A DNA stretch of 64,000 nucleotides. Source: Aphelocoma coerulescens. Taxonomy: Eukaryota; Chordata; Aves; Passeriformes; Corvidae. The position numbers were made by a program, and so were the translations under genes. A model generated the notes under the pieces. That model ran no database searches, was not told the DNA's origin, and saw only the letters and a list, made by a program, of their open reading frames with translations. The stretch lies in assembly GCF_041296385.1 (NCBI RefSeq), contig NC_091014.1, forward strand, positions 53,896,078 to 53,960,077. Direction: 5' to 3'. Positions 1 through 11,800 of this stretch are shown here, piece by piece (within the stretch, counting starts at the first letter, position 1; the number at the start of each line of letters is the position of its first letter).

Positions 1-3000
1 TGTCGTCTTGAGGGAAACCACTGGATGTGAATGCATTGAGAAGGGAATCAGCAACTGTTGAGAGGTCCAATCTGGGCAGGAATGGAAGGCTGTGTTTTGA
101 TGTGTAGGGCTCATTTTGCTCTGCAAGTACTTTCAGGAATTCCTGGAAGCACAGCAGACAGGATCACTGTTTAGGCCAGTGCACCAGCACAAGTCAGGGA
201 CTCGGAAGATCTATTAAACAGGCTGTAACACACACAAAGATCAATAAAATAACAGGGGCCACCGGTGCAGGGCACACCAACTTCAGTTTCTTCAAGTCTC
301 ATCACCAGCTCAATTTTTCTATGAGTCCAAGTGCTTCAGCAGTGTGAGCAGGCAGGGTGTTGTAACAAGTACCAAGGCACTCAGCAGCTCATTGTACCCT
401 TTCCTCACGTTGCCAGGCAGGAGGTCTGGGGGGTCTCAAACAGCACAGACTCACTCACATCAGCTCAAAACACTGTTCCCCCACACTGCTACTTCCAGTG
501 CCATGCAAGGGTGCTCCTGAAGGGTGTTCCAGTGGCAGACTGCCTCCAAAGTTTACTCCAGGGCCGACGAAACTTACAGCTGATATGACATAGTAGGACA
601 TCAAGAGAAGTATCTGTAGATAAAATAGCAGCTTTCATGGGTCACACCTTCCAATGTCACTCGGTGCTTCTTACAACTATTTCTGCAGTCACAGCCCCAG
701 CCAGTTCTGCAGTTTCCTGGGTCACTGCAAGACTTGACGTGCTGTTTTGAAGATCTCTTTAGCTTCCTGGATGGAGAGCCTGTTCTCTGTCATCTCTTTT
801 GTTGAAGAGAAGCCCTCCATTTTGGCCCCTCTGTTTTTTTTTGCTTTTCACCTTTGAGCAACCCCCTCCATGCCTGCCCTATGAATGCATGTTTTTAAGA
901 GGTTTTCACAGAGTCAAAAACGTTCAGTTTTGTTCTTTCCACTTTGTCAGGCACGAGCAGTTATCAGTAGGAGCCATGCGGGTCTAGCAACCTCAGGTTT
1001 CCTATAGGGCAAAAAAGTAACAACTAGTTATTGTTTTATTCTTAAGACAGCAGAAGGAAACATACCTCACAAGCTTGAAATGCCACCTCTCAAGTCCCTT
1101 CCCAATCTCCGGGGCAAGGCGGCTTTGCCTGCCTCTCCTCCGATCAGTTTGGAGATTAACACACACCAGAGGTCAGTAACAGCTACAATTGCCTGGGCTT
1201 ACTCCTGGGGGACACACTGGACTGTGCCATTCTGCACTGCCCAACAGCAAGCAAGAGGCCATAGCTTTAATTAACAGCAATTTCAAGACACCGGCGAAAT
1301 TGAGCTCGGGTTATACCAGCACTACTACAGGCAGTCCTTACAAAAAAAAGCATCCTGTATCCATGAGGCAGACAAACTATAAGTATTAAAGGCAAACCAA
1401 ATACTACGTGGTACGTAGTGCTGCTCTTTATTGGAAAAACAGAGCCTGACACTTTGCATGGCTAGAAGGCCACCACGAGCCATCGAGAAGGTGGGGGAAA
1501 GGCATCTTCTGTAGTGTCATATTTTGCTTTCTATGCCCTATAGACATACATTGTTCAGGTGCTATTAATGTTCTGTTGTCAATGTAGATCTAATATAAGT
1601 ATCAGGTTCACTAACAGCCTTGTGTGCTATGGTTTTTCACCTGAAAGTTGATTACTGCTGCAGTGTGTTGGCACTGAAGGGAAAACAAACACCCGTTAAG
1701 ATCAACATGATAATGAATTTATGCTGATGAATGGAATTGTTTGCCTGACCAGCTGACAAGCTGCACTTCATAACAGAATCTCAAAGTGTTCCTCTCTGAA
1801 AGAGAGCTCACTTTACAGTGAATGCCCAGGGAGAGGACCGGGAGAAAAGTATTAACAACGCCAGGGGGTGGGCCAGAAGGACCAGGACAGAACTAGCAAC
1901 TATCAGACAAACTGACTGCAATGGGAGTCCCCATTTTAAGTAGGGACTGGAGTGGAACAATTCAAGTGAGAAGACAGAAAAGATGAGGGGGTCGGGGAAG
2001 CGCAGGTTAGCTACTGCATTCTCACCATATGGGATTGCTGTTTTGAGCACACAGTGGGAGATTAACTTGGAAACATGGAGCACAGCTCACAGTTTTAGCT
2101 CTCATCCAAGATGGGGATGAATGAAAAGTCCAGGGAAAAGACAGCAGGTGCACAGTGCTGTATGGAAAAGCACATTGTAATAAAGGTCAAAAAATGCTTA
2201 CCTACCACCTCCACAGCACCTGCAGACTTCTAGGAACGGAAAACAGACTGACACCACAAATAGGAGTTTGTGGGAGAAAAGCTCTCTTCTCTCTTTGCCG
2301 GAGTTTTGGTCAGGTTCCTGGCTGTCAAGAATCAGTGATGCTCTCCTTGGCATCCTCCTTGGCCCTCTTCCACAGCAGTCACATCCAAGACAAAGCACAG
2401 ATCAATATTGGCATCCTGTATAAAAATCTTGTCGAGCTCATTAAGGCACGAACAGGTGGCTCAATAAATACTACAGGTTTGACTTCTATTCTTTACTATC
2501 TTATAACATATCTTCGTAACATTTGTTTTAATACAGTACCACATTGTAAAATACCCAGTCATGCACTGAAAAAAAATTTTCCATGTCCACAGACACAATT
2601 CCTCTTTCTGTTTCTCTGTGCAGAGATGGCAAGAAAGTCCAGGACCCTGGACCAACTTAAGCTGGAAGCATGAAGAGGAGGGATGACACAAAACGAGGGG
2701 GAAACACCAGCTGTGCTGACTTCTGGATCACATAATTACAAGTGGACCGAATGAGGTTTGCAGGAGACTATTTAGAGTGGGAGATAGCACCACAGTACAT
2801 CAAAACCCCCGTGGCAGCAAAACGTAAACAGGTTAAGAGATCAGCCAATTAGGAAAAAAAATAGCAGACAGTGACAGAAGGCAGCTAATGTAGTCTGTGG
2901 CAGACTCTGGCACACACACATTACTACAATGTACCTTCCTGCAGGATGGAAGTGAGAACTGGTTCTGACAGAAATAAGACCACCACACAGTTTTGTCACT

Positions 3001-3633
3001 GGGATCCTAGAAAGGAACTGCACAAGATGAACAAGCCTTTTTTGTGTTGACTTAACACTGTTTGCAAGAGCAAAGCACCCTTGTCACTGGGCTCTTGTGC
3101 TCAGAAGTTACAAGCTCTGACCTCCTTTTAAGATTGTGGAGAAAGTCCCAGGAACTAGTACAACTGGCAGCAGAGATAACTACAGAGACCCAGCGCGGAG
3201 GGCAAACGTCAGCGGGACGTTGCAGCAGATGACAGCTCCAAACCCTGCGCTTCCTGAGGATGCTACACCAACTGCGGGCTGGCGTTCCCCCCGGCAGCCG
3301 AGGCGGGGAAGGCGCAGGGCGGAGCAGCCTGCCAGCACCCTCCTGTCCCGGCCGGGGTACGGGACAACTTTACTGCGCCTCTCCCGGCCGCCTCCACACG
3401 GCACTGCTGGCTCTGCCGCCCGCCCAGGTGATGCTGGGGCCGGGGGAGCGCTCAGGGGAGCCTCCCGTCCCGGCAGAGGTAGGCGGGCCCCAACCTCTCG
3501 CTCTTCTGAGGTGCGGGGAGCGGCCAGGCTGGAGAGGCAGCCCCCCGGGCAGGGCCGACCGGCAGGGAGGAGGGCATCGAGGGCCCGGCGGGTTGATGGC
3601 GCTCGCCGCCGCCCGCCCCCCTGCCGGGCCTAC
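1..3633 (-). other. GTPBP1: GTPBP1 intron 1 (no further exon recognised)
   Basis: This stretch lies downstream, in the minus-strand sense, of the GTPBP1 first coding exon and begins with its splice donor. I looked for the next GTPBP1 exons (GTPase G1-G5 motifs) on the minus strand and found none, so intron 1 probably runs past the window edge. The stretch holds many short non-conserved ORFs. One patch near 2190-2480 looks protein-like on both strands but matches nothing I can name (see findings). Confidence 0.6.
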
Positions 3634-3828
3634 CTTACTGGTGAGGTCGATCTCGGGCTCGCCGTTGAGCGCCTCGCCGTCCTCGCCGTCGAAGGCTGCG
3701 CGGAGGGGACAGGCGGCCGCCGCCACGCGAGGCCGTCCGCCCGGGGAGCCGGGCTCCGGGGCGAACATACAGGCCGGCACCGGGGACCCCCCACGAACCG
3801 GGGATCTGCTCCGCTCCGCCGCCGCCAT
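3634..3828 (-). CDS. GTPBP1: GTP-binding protein 1, first coding exon (partial gene)
   Basis: This exon encodes the first 65 residues of GTPBP1, a translational GTPase of the EF1A/HBS1-like family linked to mRNA decay and translation. The start codon at 3828-3826 opens [11 protein letters not shown], followed by a P/A-rich stretch and the conserved segment [15 protein letters not shown]. The exon then stops at a clean donor (gtaggc, 3633 downward). This N terminus is the family's disordered leader; the GTPase domain lies in later exons outside the window. The start codon sits in an AAGATGGCGGC context, a perfect YY1-type element often found at housekeeping start sites. The gene is head-to-head with JOSD1, about 2 kb between start codons. 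Identification rests on recognised N-terminal sequence and on synteny. Confidence 0.9.
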
Positions 3829-4240
3829 CTTCCCTTCCCTGCCCGGCCCTCCGCCCCTCCGCCCCGGCACCGCCCCCGGCCCGCCAAGGCGGCGCCCGCC
3901 AATCACTAGGGGCGCAGCGGCTAAATTTGCATGTTGCCATGGCGACAGCGGGTGGCTCGTGATTATTCATGAGGAGAGGCCACGCCCCCTCGAAGCGCGC
4001 GAAGCCAATGGGAGAAGCACTGCCAGCTCGGCTTGTTTTCTACACATACACACACACAACAGAGCCCGCTCGACGTGTCCGGGACCGGCTGTCCAATGGG
4101 AGAGCTGGGCTTCGTGACAAACAACCTTGACAGCCAATCGAATAGGGGCTTCCAAGGCCTGGGTGGGACCAGGTGCCGCAACAGAGCCCGCCCTGGTAGG
4201 TGGGCATTCTCACGGGATAGCCAGTGAGAAAGAGGGGGTT
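3829..4240. promoter_or_regulatory. GTPBP1/JOSD1 divergent promoter region with CCAAT-box array
   Basis: GC-rich DNA lies between two head-to-head genes. Five CCAAT motifs all read on the plus strand: 3899-3903, 4005-4009, 4093-4097, 4134-4138 and, just beyond this interval, 4262-4266. They are NF-Y-type sites. The phrase cagagcccgc occurs twice (near 4062 and 4183), suggesting local imperfect duplication. No TATA box is obvious. Transcription start positions cannot be read from sequence alone. Confidence 0.6.
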
Positions 4241-5060
4241 TTTCACTGATAGTTGTGTCAGCCAATGGCACAGGCTGGGAGCGCGCCGGCTGTTCCTGCA
4301 GCGGGACCGGCTGTCCCGGACCGTCGTGCCGCCAGCTCCCGGGCTCGCAAAGGGCCCCGCCGCCCGTCCCGCCCTGGGCTCCCGACAGAAAACCCCTACG
4401 CCTGCTCGCCATGCGAGCCCACAGTGTTCATTCCGCCGGCGGGGGCCGCCAGGCAGGACGCCAGCGCCAGTGAGGAAACCCCTCCGGCTGAGGGGCTCTG
4501 CGGGCTGGCAGGTGGCCCCTGCAGAGCGGCGGGGGAAGCTGCCTGTCCTGCTCCTCCGCTTGGCCACACGCACGCTCGTGGCACCACCGCCACAAGCGCC
4601 AGCCTGTGGCACAGAAGGAAGCCGGGGGAGGATTTGCGTTTGTTTATTCAGCGGGCGATGAGACCGCTTTCGCCCGCGGCCCGGCTCGTTTTATCGCTGA
4701 CGCCAGAGGGGGCGGGGCCAGCGCCGGCGCGTGCGGGGGGCGGGGGGGCGCGCGCGCGCGTGTGTGCGTGCGTGCGCGACAGCGGCGCGAGCGGAGCGCG
4801 GCGCGCGCGTGCGCCGGCGCGGGGCGGCCCGAGGGGCCGAGCGGGCGGTGAGGAGGAGGCGGCGGGACCCGACCGGCCCGGCCCGGCCCGGCGGGGCCCC
4901 TCCAACCCTCCCGAGGGGAAGGGAGGGCGCCTCGGCCCGGCAGCGAGCCCCGAAGGGCTGGGTGGGAGTTAGACGGGGGCCTCTCCTGAGCGCGGTGGGG
5001 CTGCGGGGATCGCTGGGCCTTGGTCGTGGGAAGCGGCTCCCGCACGGGTTGCTGCTGCTG
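4241..5060 (+). promoter_or_regulatory. JOSD1: JOSD1 CpG-island promoter and probable non-coding first exon region
   Basis: This is a strongly CpG-rich block upstream of JOSD1. It contains a 31-nt perfectly alternating purine-pyrimidine tract (4748-4778) and many GC boxes. JOSD1's start codon lies at 5878, so a 5' untranslated exon is expected somewhere here. I cannot fix its borders; a strong gtgagg donor-like site occurs near 4847. Long GC-rich ORFs on both strands are composition artefacts. Confidence 0.55.
4748..4778. repeat. Alternating CG/TG tract (Z-DNA-prone)
   Basis: Thirty-one bases of strict purine-pyrimidine alternation (mainly CG, with TG steps) lie within the JOSD1 CpG island. 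Confidence 0.8.
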
Positions 5061-5091
5061 CTGCTGTTGTTGTTGTTGTTGTTGTTGTTGT
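5051..5091 (+). repeat. (CTG)n(TTG)n trinucleotide repeat
   Basis: About five CTG units run into about eight TTG units. The tract lies just downstream of the JOSD1 CpG island, in the likely 5' UTR or early intron. Translations as poly-Leu, poly-Cys or poly-Gln are artefacts of the repeat, not genes. Confidence 0.9.
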
Positions 5092-5877
5092 TTTGGTGGT
5101 GGTTGTGAGGACGTAGGGTGGGGAGGGGCGGGGAGGAAAGGTGCGAGGCAGGCCGTGGGGCTGGTCCCGCCTGCCCTATCGTCGCTCCCACGGGTTTTGT
5201 GCTGCTTCTCGTTGCTAACGGAGACTTCCCTTTGTCGGAGCGCAGGGTGACCTGTGAGGAATCGCCTTCCCCGCAGCCTGGACTTGGGTTTCTCCTGGCC
5301 TAGCAAGAAGCGGTTTCCTTTCCCGAGCTGTTGGCATCTTCCTGTCAGGATTCAGTAGTTCCCAAAGGAATGGAAGAATGCAGCTGATAAGTGCTTAACC
5401 ACCCTGTGCTCCCATAGGCAGCACCAGGTGCTGGCTTTATCTTCTCCCCTTTGGCACTTTGCGGGTAGGCCTCTCCTTCTGACGTGGTCTAGGTACCTTT
5501 TTTAGTGGCACTATAGACCAAAGGAGATGGAAGAAAAGGAGCGATGTGATAAATTCCAGCTGGTACCTTTACTCTAAGGAGAACTGTATATTTTGACATT
5601 TTAATTTTTTTTTTTCTGTGGAGGGGAGGTCAATACTACATTTTATGGGGTATGGGAGGAGGGAGGAAAAATACGTTGCAGATCTTCATGTGGTTTTTAA
5701 AACCAGCCGTCAGAGGCAATTACTGAATAAACTGAAGCACAAGAGGAGGGTTTGTAAGCTGGAAGCAGTGCTTGCCCACAAAAGAAAGGGGCAGTGGGCT
5801 GCTGTTGTGACTGTGGAGGCAGAAACTTCAGCCTCCTTCATTTTTCACCACCTACTCCGCATCCACCCATCGAGAAA

Positions 5878-8800
5878 ATGAGTTGTGTGCCATGGAAAGG
5901 TGACAAGACCAAATCGGAATCGCCAGAGCCATCCCAGCTACCACCACAGCATATTTACCATGAGAAGCAACGCAGAGAGCTGTGCGCCCTCCATGCCCTC
6001 AACAATGTCTTCCAGGACAGCAACGCCTTCACTAGGGAAACCCTGCAGGAGATTTTCCAGAGGTAGGATGCTCTCTGTACTGACATTAGCTTCCCCTTGT
6101 CCTCTGCTGATTGGAGCAATTATCAGGTGTCATTTGGGGGGAAACAGAAAAGAAGGGATTGAGACTGTGCCACTGCTTTGAACTGAATGCATCTTGGTTT
6201 TTTTTAACTCCAGCCTTTTTTTTTCCTCTCCATGCAGAAGTTCTTTCTCATTTTACTTGTTTCTTAACCTTTTCTGGCTGCCAGTTTTGGGTCCAAGGGC
6301 TTTATTGCAGATGCTGTCACGTGGTTGGAGTCCTGTCTTTCTCCCTACTCATCTTAATGCATCTTCTACCTGTCTTCCCTATTTTTGCCCCTGCCTTGTG
6401 TAGATAAATTATGTTGATGTTAATAATGGATTTGGGGATTACCTTGGGAGAATGAAGGCAGCAGGTCATCATAAAAACTTACTGGCTTAGTACTGCAACA
6501 CTTGTCAGTTTTTTGAAAATTAGGAGTTTTGCCAAATGAGTGACTCCTTATTCAAGAGGTTCAGTGAAGTTCTTCAAGTATTATGGGCTTTTTTTCCCAT
6601 GCAGCAAGACCCTGTGTACTCTTTCAAACTGGATTTAATTTCAGTAGCTGGATGCCTGTTTCCTGTGGCATTGCTAAATGTTTCCCAGCAGCTTCAGATA
6701 ATTAATAAAGTGGGTTTGAGTTTTATAGGGATAAATATAAATTATTAATGTGGCCTGTGCAATAGCTCATATTTTGCTCAGTGTTTATCTTGTGGTGTTT
6801 TGGTGCTTTGTGGAAATTCTCCTGCGTGAGCCCAAGTTCTGGTAACCCACCACTGATGAAGCTAAGTGATGATGTAGGAAAAGGGCTCTCCTCTGATACT
6901 CAATCTGCAGATGTTGTCAACATGGTGTAAATTATGGCTGAATACCTGTTACCAGCTGTTGCCAGCATCTTATGTTTGTGACAGGTGGGAGATCACACGT
7001 CATGGCAGCAGGTGCTGTGGGACAAAGCAATTGCGGTACCCTGTGCTGATGAGCAGGAAGCTGTGTGCGTGTTGCTGCTCTCATGCCAACTGGCAAATTT
7101 ATGAAACTGGTGCTTGATTCATCAAGCTCATGCCTGTCTTTGTCAAAAGAAATGTGGTGAAGGACAACAGCAAATATCAGATCAAGATGCTATTCATTAT
7201 AGCATTGTAGATAAAACTCCTGCTGGTGGAGTGGAGCTGGTCCATGGCAGGCTCAAGGCACTCTTTGTCCAGCGTAAACACACTGTGGTTTTGTTCCAGA
7301 GCAGCAATTGTCAGAATCTTAATCACAGCTGGATTGCTCTTGGCCTGAAGCAAACAAAGGCAGTTCATGTGGTAGAAGGAGTGTGATGATCTAATTAGTT
7401 GGCTTTCATTGTGTTTGGTGAGACAGAATTAGTGTGCAGCACGAAACCTCTCAGAAAAAGACTGGATATTAATCTTGTTGGACCTCTTCCCCTAGAAGGG
7501 AGAGTTTATCTTTCATTCCAACCTGGAGCTGTTCCATCCTAATACACGCATCAAGATACACAGATTGATTCAGCCCCATGGTAGTATGGAAATATACATG
7601 GATATTCCTCCTGGAAATGGATGAACTATAAGATATGCATAGGAATTGCCGCTGCCTTTCTATTTCTGTTGGGTGACTACTGGCGTGTAGCTCTTTGACT
7701 TGCCTTTAAGAAGCGTGGATTTAGTTGCCCTTTGTATGTCACTTGTCTTTCCTGTGTCCACTCATATTCTGTGTATTGATAAAGGACTGATGAGTATTTT
7801 TAATAACCTACAAAAGCGTTGAGGTCTGATTTTTAAACCCAGTGTTGACAAGGTAACAAAATCACAAATAAGCTCTCTAGCTTTTACCACATTCCTTGGA
7901 GAATGATTGAACCACATTGCTTAATCATTAGCTTCCTTTTTGCTGCATCCTATTATGTAAGGCCAGGGTAGTCTGATGATTATCATCTCAAGCGTATGCC
8001 AAAACTTGGTCCTGGCACCCCTCTGATTTTGTAGTCTTTCTCTCCTTTTTCCTCTAAAACAAGAAATACCTTTTTGATGTTCGTCTGGCTTTTGTTGCAG
8101 GAAGTGTGATTGAATGTTCCAAGTGCTGCATGGAGATACAAACAAAATCTCTTTGCTTCACTGGAGTCTGCGTATTGAGACCTGATTAGGAAAGACAGCT
8201 GCATGCAGGAATCTTGGAGCCCCTTGTGTTAAGACAACATGCTAGTGAAAGTTTCTGATGGAGAAAGATCAGGAGGATTATTACCTGGATTTCTGTCCAA
8301 CTTTGTCAGTCTTCCTCAGCTTAGTGGCTAGATAAAAAAAACCCAAACCAACAATTTAATTCCTTGCCTAGTCAGAATACTTTAGCTCATGATTGTGGGC
8401 TACTTAGGTATGTGTGAGCCAAGAAGTTGAGGTGGTTCTTGGTGCAGGTTCGCTCAGGTGCCAGTTTTTTGTTGCCCATGCTGGTCACTTCATTGCATGT
8501 CTGGGGCTCTGGAAGTTACGTGGAGGAGCAAAGATACATGTGTTCTTTCACCTCTTGAATAAACTTGTCTCTGTCAAGTGGTGCCACGAGAGGGTGCTTC
8601 TGCAGCCCAAAGGGCTCTCTGAATTGTAAGGCTTTCCTTGCTTACTGGCATTCAGTACGGTTAGTAGGTTGAAGCAATGATCTTGAGGAATTAGTTGCAG
8701 CCAACTTTATGGAGATTCTGGAAGAGCTGTGACAAGCTGCAGGTTCCATCTCTGTGATTAGTAAAATACAGCCCTATGGTGGATATTAACAGCTTTTCCT

Positions 8801-11800
8801 CTTACCATGGTATTGTGGGCTCCTCTCCCTTCTGTGCTGAACTTGCTTCCCTGACTGTTCTGCTGCAGACTGCTCCACTGCAGAAAAACTCAAGCTGAAG
8901 CCAAAAGCTACCTGTCAGTAGCCTCTCCAGCTGCAGTTGCTCTGAAACTCCCTACTCAATCCACTGCTTTCTTCTTGTCAAATGCCTTATGCTTGTACTA
9001 GTTTGAAAATAAACCAGTGAGAGGCACCAAGTCAGAATAACAATTTAATGGAAATTAAAGAAAAGGAAAAAAAAGTAAAAGAAACACTGACAGAGCCAAG
9101 ATACAACCTGAATCCCTATTAGGCAGGGTAGTGGTAGCAGTCTGGTGGAATGGTGGCTGCAATCCTCTGAAGTGGTGATCCTGTAGTAGAAGGGGTCTGC
9201 TCTTCCTCAGAAAGTCCAGCGGTGGCTGTGTAGCTCCTGTCCTCTGGAAATCCAGTGGAGCCCGTCCCTTTGATGCTCAGAGTCCCAGTTATATCCATGA
9301 TGGGATGCTTGGTTCCTCCCTCTGGGTGGAGCATCTCACAATGGGGTAATGAGTCATGAGGCCAGGTGTTGATTAGGCTCGTTAACAGAAGATAGTCCGG
9401 AGGGAGTTATCTCTGAGTCATGCAGCAGGACAATGATGGGCCATTAACAGAAAGATAGTCTGGGGGGAGAAGGCAAGGAAAACACTGCCCCACCTAATTT
9501 CAACAGCTCATGAGGATGGTAATAGAATACACCTCAACCCAGGACATTATCCACCCCTTATTCTATTACCATCTACATCATCCCAAATCAATACCTTCTT
9601 AAACTCTAAACACACATACATATATATATATATATACAATGAAACCCTACACACCGTTCTCACCTAAGATTAGGTCTCCCTGTGGTACACAACGGGTTTC
9701 CCCATCTTTTTGCATTACCCACCAAGTGCAACCAGGTCCTTGAGCAAAGACAATCCCACGGATAGGTTTGCCTTTGCCTGAGGTGGGATTAATCCAAACA
9801 GTCTTTCCTAAAATACCTCTCAGGTGTACCACAGGGACTCTATCTCCATCCACTGTGTGCAAGGGTTCAGACTCGGCAGGACCAGCTCGATTGATGGACC
9901 CTCGGGTATTGACCATCCAGGTAGCCTTCGCTAAGTTCGCTTCCCAATTTTTGAAGGTCCCCCCACCAAGTGCCTTTAGGGTGGTTTTAAGTAGTCCATT
10001 GCAGCGTTCAACTTTTCCGGCAGCTGGTGCATGATAAGGAATATGATATATCCATTCGATACCATGTTCTCTGGCCCAGGTGTTGATGAGGCTGTTCTTA
10101 AAATGAGTCCCGTTGTCTGACTCGATCCTGTCGGGGGTGCCATGTCTCCACAGGACTTGCTTTTCCAGGCCCAAGATGGTGTTCCGGGCTGTAGCATGAG
10201 GCACAGGGTAGGTCTCCAGCCATCCAGTGGTTGCTTCAACCATGGTCAACACATAGCGCTTGCCTTGGCGAGTTTGGGGAAGGGTGATGTAATCAACTTG
10301 CCAGGCTTCCCCATACCTATACTTTGACCATCGTCCACCGTACCACAGAGGCTTCACCCGCTTGGCCTGTTTGATTGCAGCACAGGTCTCACAACTGTGG
10401 ATGACCTGTGAAATGCTGTCCATGGTAAGGTCCACCCCTCGGTCACGGGCCCATTGGTATGTTGCATCTCTCCCCTGATGACCAGAGGCATCATGGGCCC
10501 AACGAGCTAGGAATAATTCTCCCTTGTGCTGCCAGTCCAGATCCACCTGTGATACTTTCACCTTGGCAGCTCGGTCCACCTGCTCGTTGTTGCGATGTTC
10601 TTCATTAGCCCGACTCTTGGGTACGTGCGCATCCACGTGTCGAACCTTCACGGTCAGCTTCTCTACTCGGGTGGCGATGTCCTGCCAAATCTCAGCGGCC
10701 CAGATGGGTTTCCCTCTGCGCTGCCAGTTGGCTTTTCTCCAGCGAACCAGCCATCCCCACAGAGCGTTAGCTACCATCCACGAGTCGGTGTAGAGATAGA
10801 GCCTCGGCCACTTCTCTCGTTCAGCAATATCCAAAGCCAGCTGGACGGCTTTAAGCTCTGCAACCTGACTCGATCCACCTTGTCCCTCGGTAGCTTGTGC
10901 AACTTGCCGTGTGGGGCTCCATACTGCAGCTTTCCACTTCCTGTTAGTGCCTACAATTCGGCAGGAACCATCAGTGAAGAGGGCATAACGTCTTTCAGTC
11001 TCCGGTAGCTCATTATATGGTGGGGCTTCCTCAGCACGAGTCACTTGCTCTTCCTCTTCTTCAGAAGATAATCCAAAAGTCTCACCTTCAGGCCAGTTTG
11101 TTATAATTTCCAGAATCCCAGGGCGATTTGGGTTTCCAATACGGGCACGCTGTGTGATGAGAGCAATCCATTTGCTCCATGTGGTGTCGGTGGCGTGATG
11201 CGTGGCAGGAACCTTTCCCTTGAACATCCACCCCAGCACTGGTAGTCGGGGTGCCAGGAGGAGCTGTGCCTCTGTGCCGATTACCTCTGAGGCAGCTTGG
11301 ACTCCTTCATAGGCAGCCAAGATTTCCTTCTCTGTGGGAGTGTAGTTGGCTTCAGATCCTCTGTAGCTTCGGCTCCAGAATCCCAGTGGTCGGCCACGAG
11401 TCTCACCAGGCACCTTCTGCCAGAGGCTCCAGGACAGACCATGGCTCCCGGCTGCAGAATAGAGCACGTTCTTCACCTCTGGTCCTGTCCTGACTGGGCC
11501 AAGGGCTACCGCATGAGCGATTTCCTGTTTGATCTGGGCGAAGGCTTGCTGCTGTTCAGGGCCCCAGTGGAAATCATTCTTCTTGCGGGTAACCAGGTAG
11601 AGAGGGCTCACGATCTGGCTGTACTCGGGAATGTGCATTCTCCAAAAACCTATGGCGCCTAGGAAAGCTTGTGTTTCCTTCTTACTGGTCGGTGGAGACA
11701 TCGCAGTGATCTTGTTGACGACCTCGGTGGGAATCTGACGTCGTCCATCTTGCCACTTTACTCCCAGGAACTGGATCTCTTGGGCAGGTCCCTTGACTTT

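Noticed and set aside
4690..5306. Long minus-strand ORFs with a poly-Gln or poly-Asn run.
   Set aside because: They arise from the CTG/TTG repeat and GC-rich promoter DNA, with no conserved domain.
5794..5877. An in-frame AUG 28 codons upstream of the JOSD1 start.
   Set aside because: The extension is Cys/Pro-rich and not part of the known protein; [10 protein letters not shown] is the conserved start.
7114..7386. A 90-codon ORF and its open antisense frame in JOSD1 intron 1.
   Set aside because: I recognise no family, and no splice sites or codon pattern support a gene; possibly a chance ORF or old retrocopy.
9547..9646. A possible env or accessory gene between pol and the 3' LTR.
   Set aside because: Only about 100 bp are available, with a TA-rich run and the purine tract; no ORF fits.
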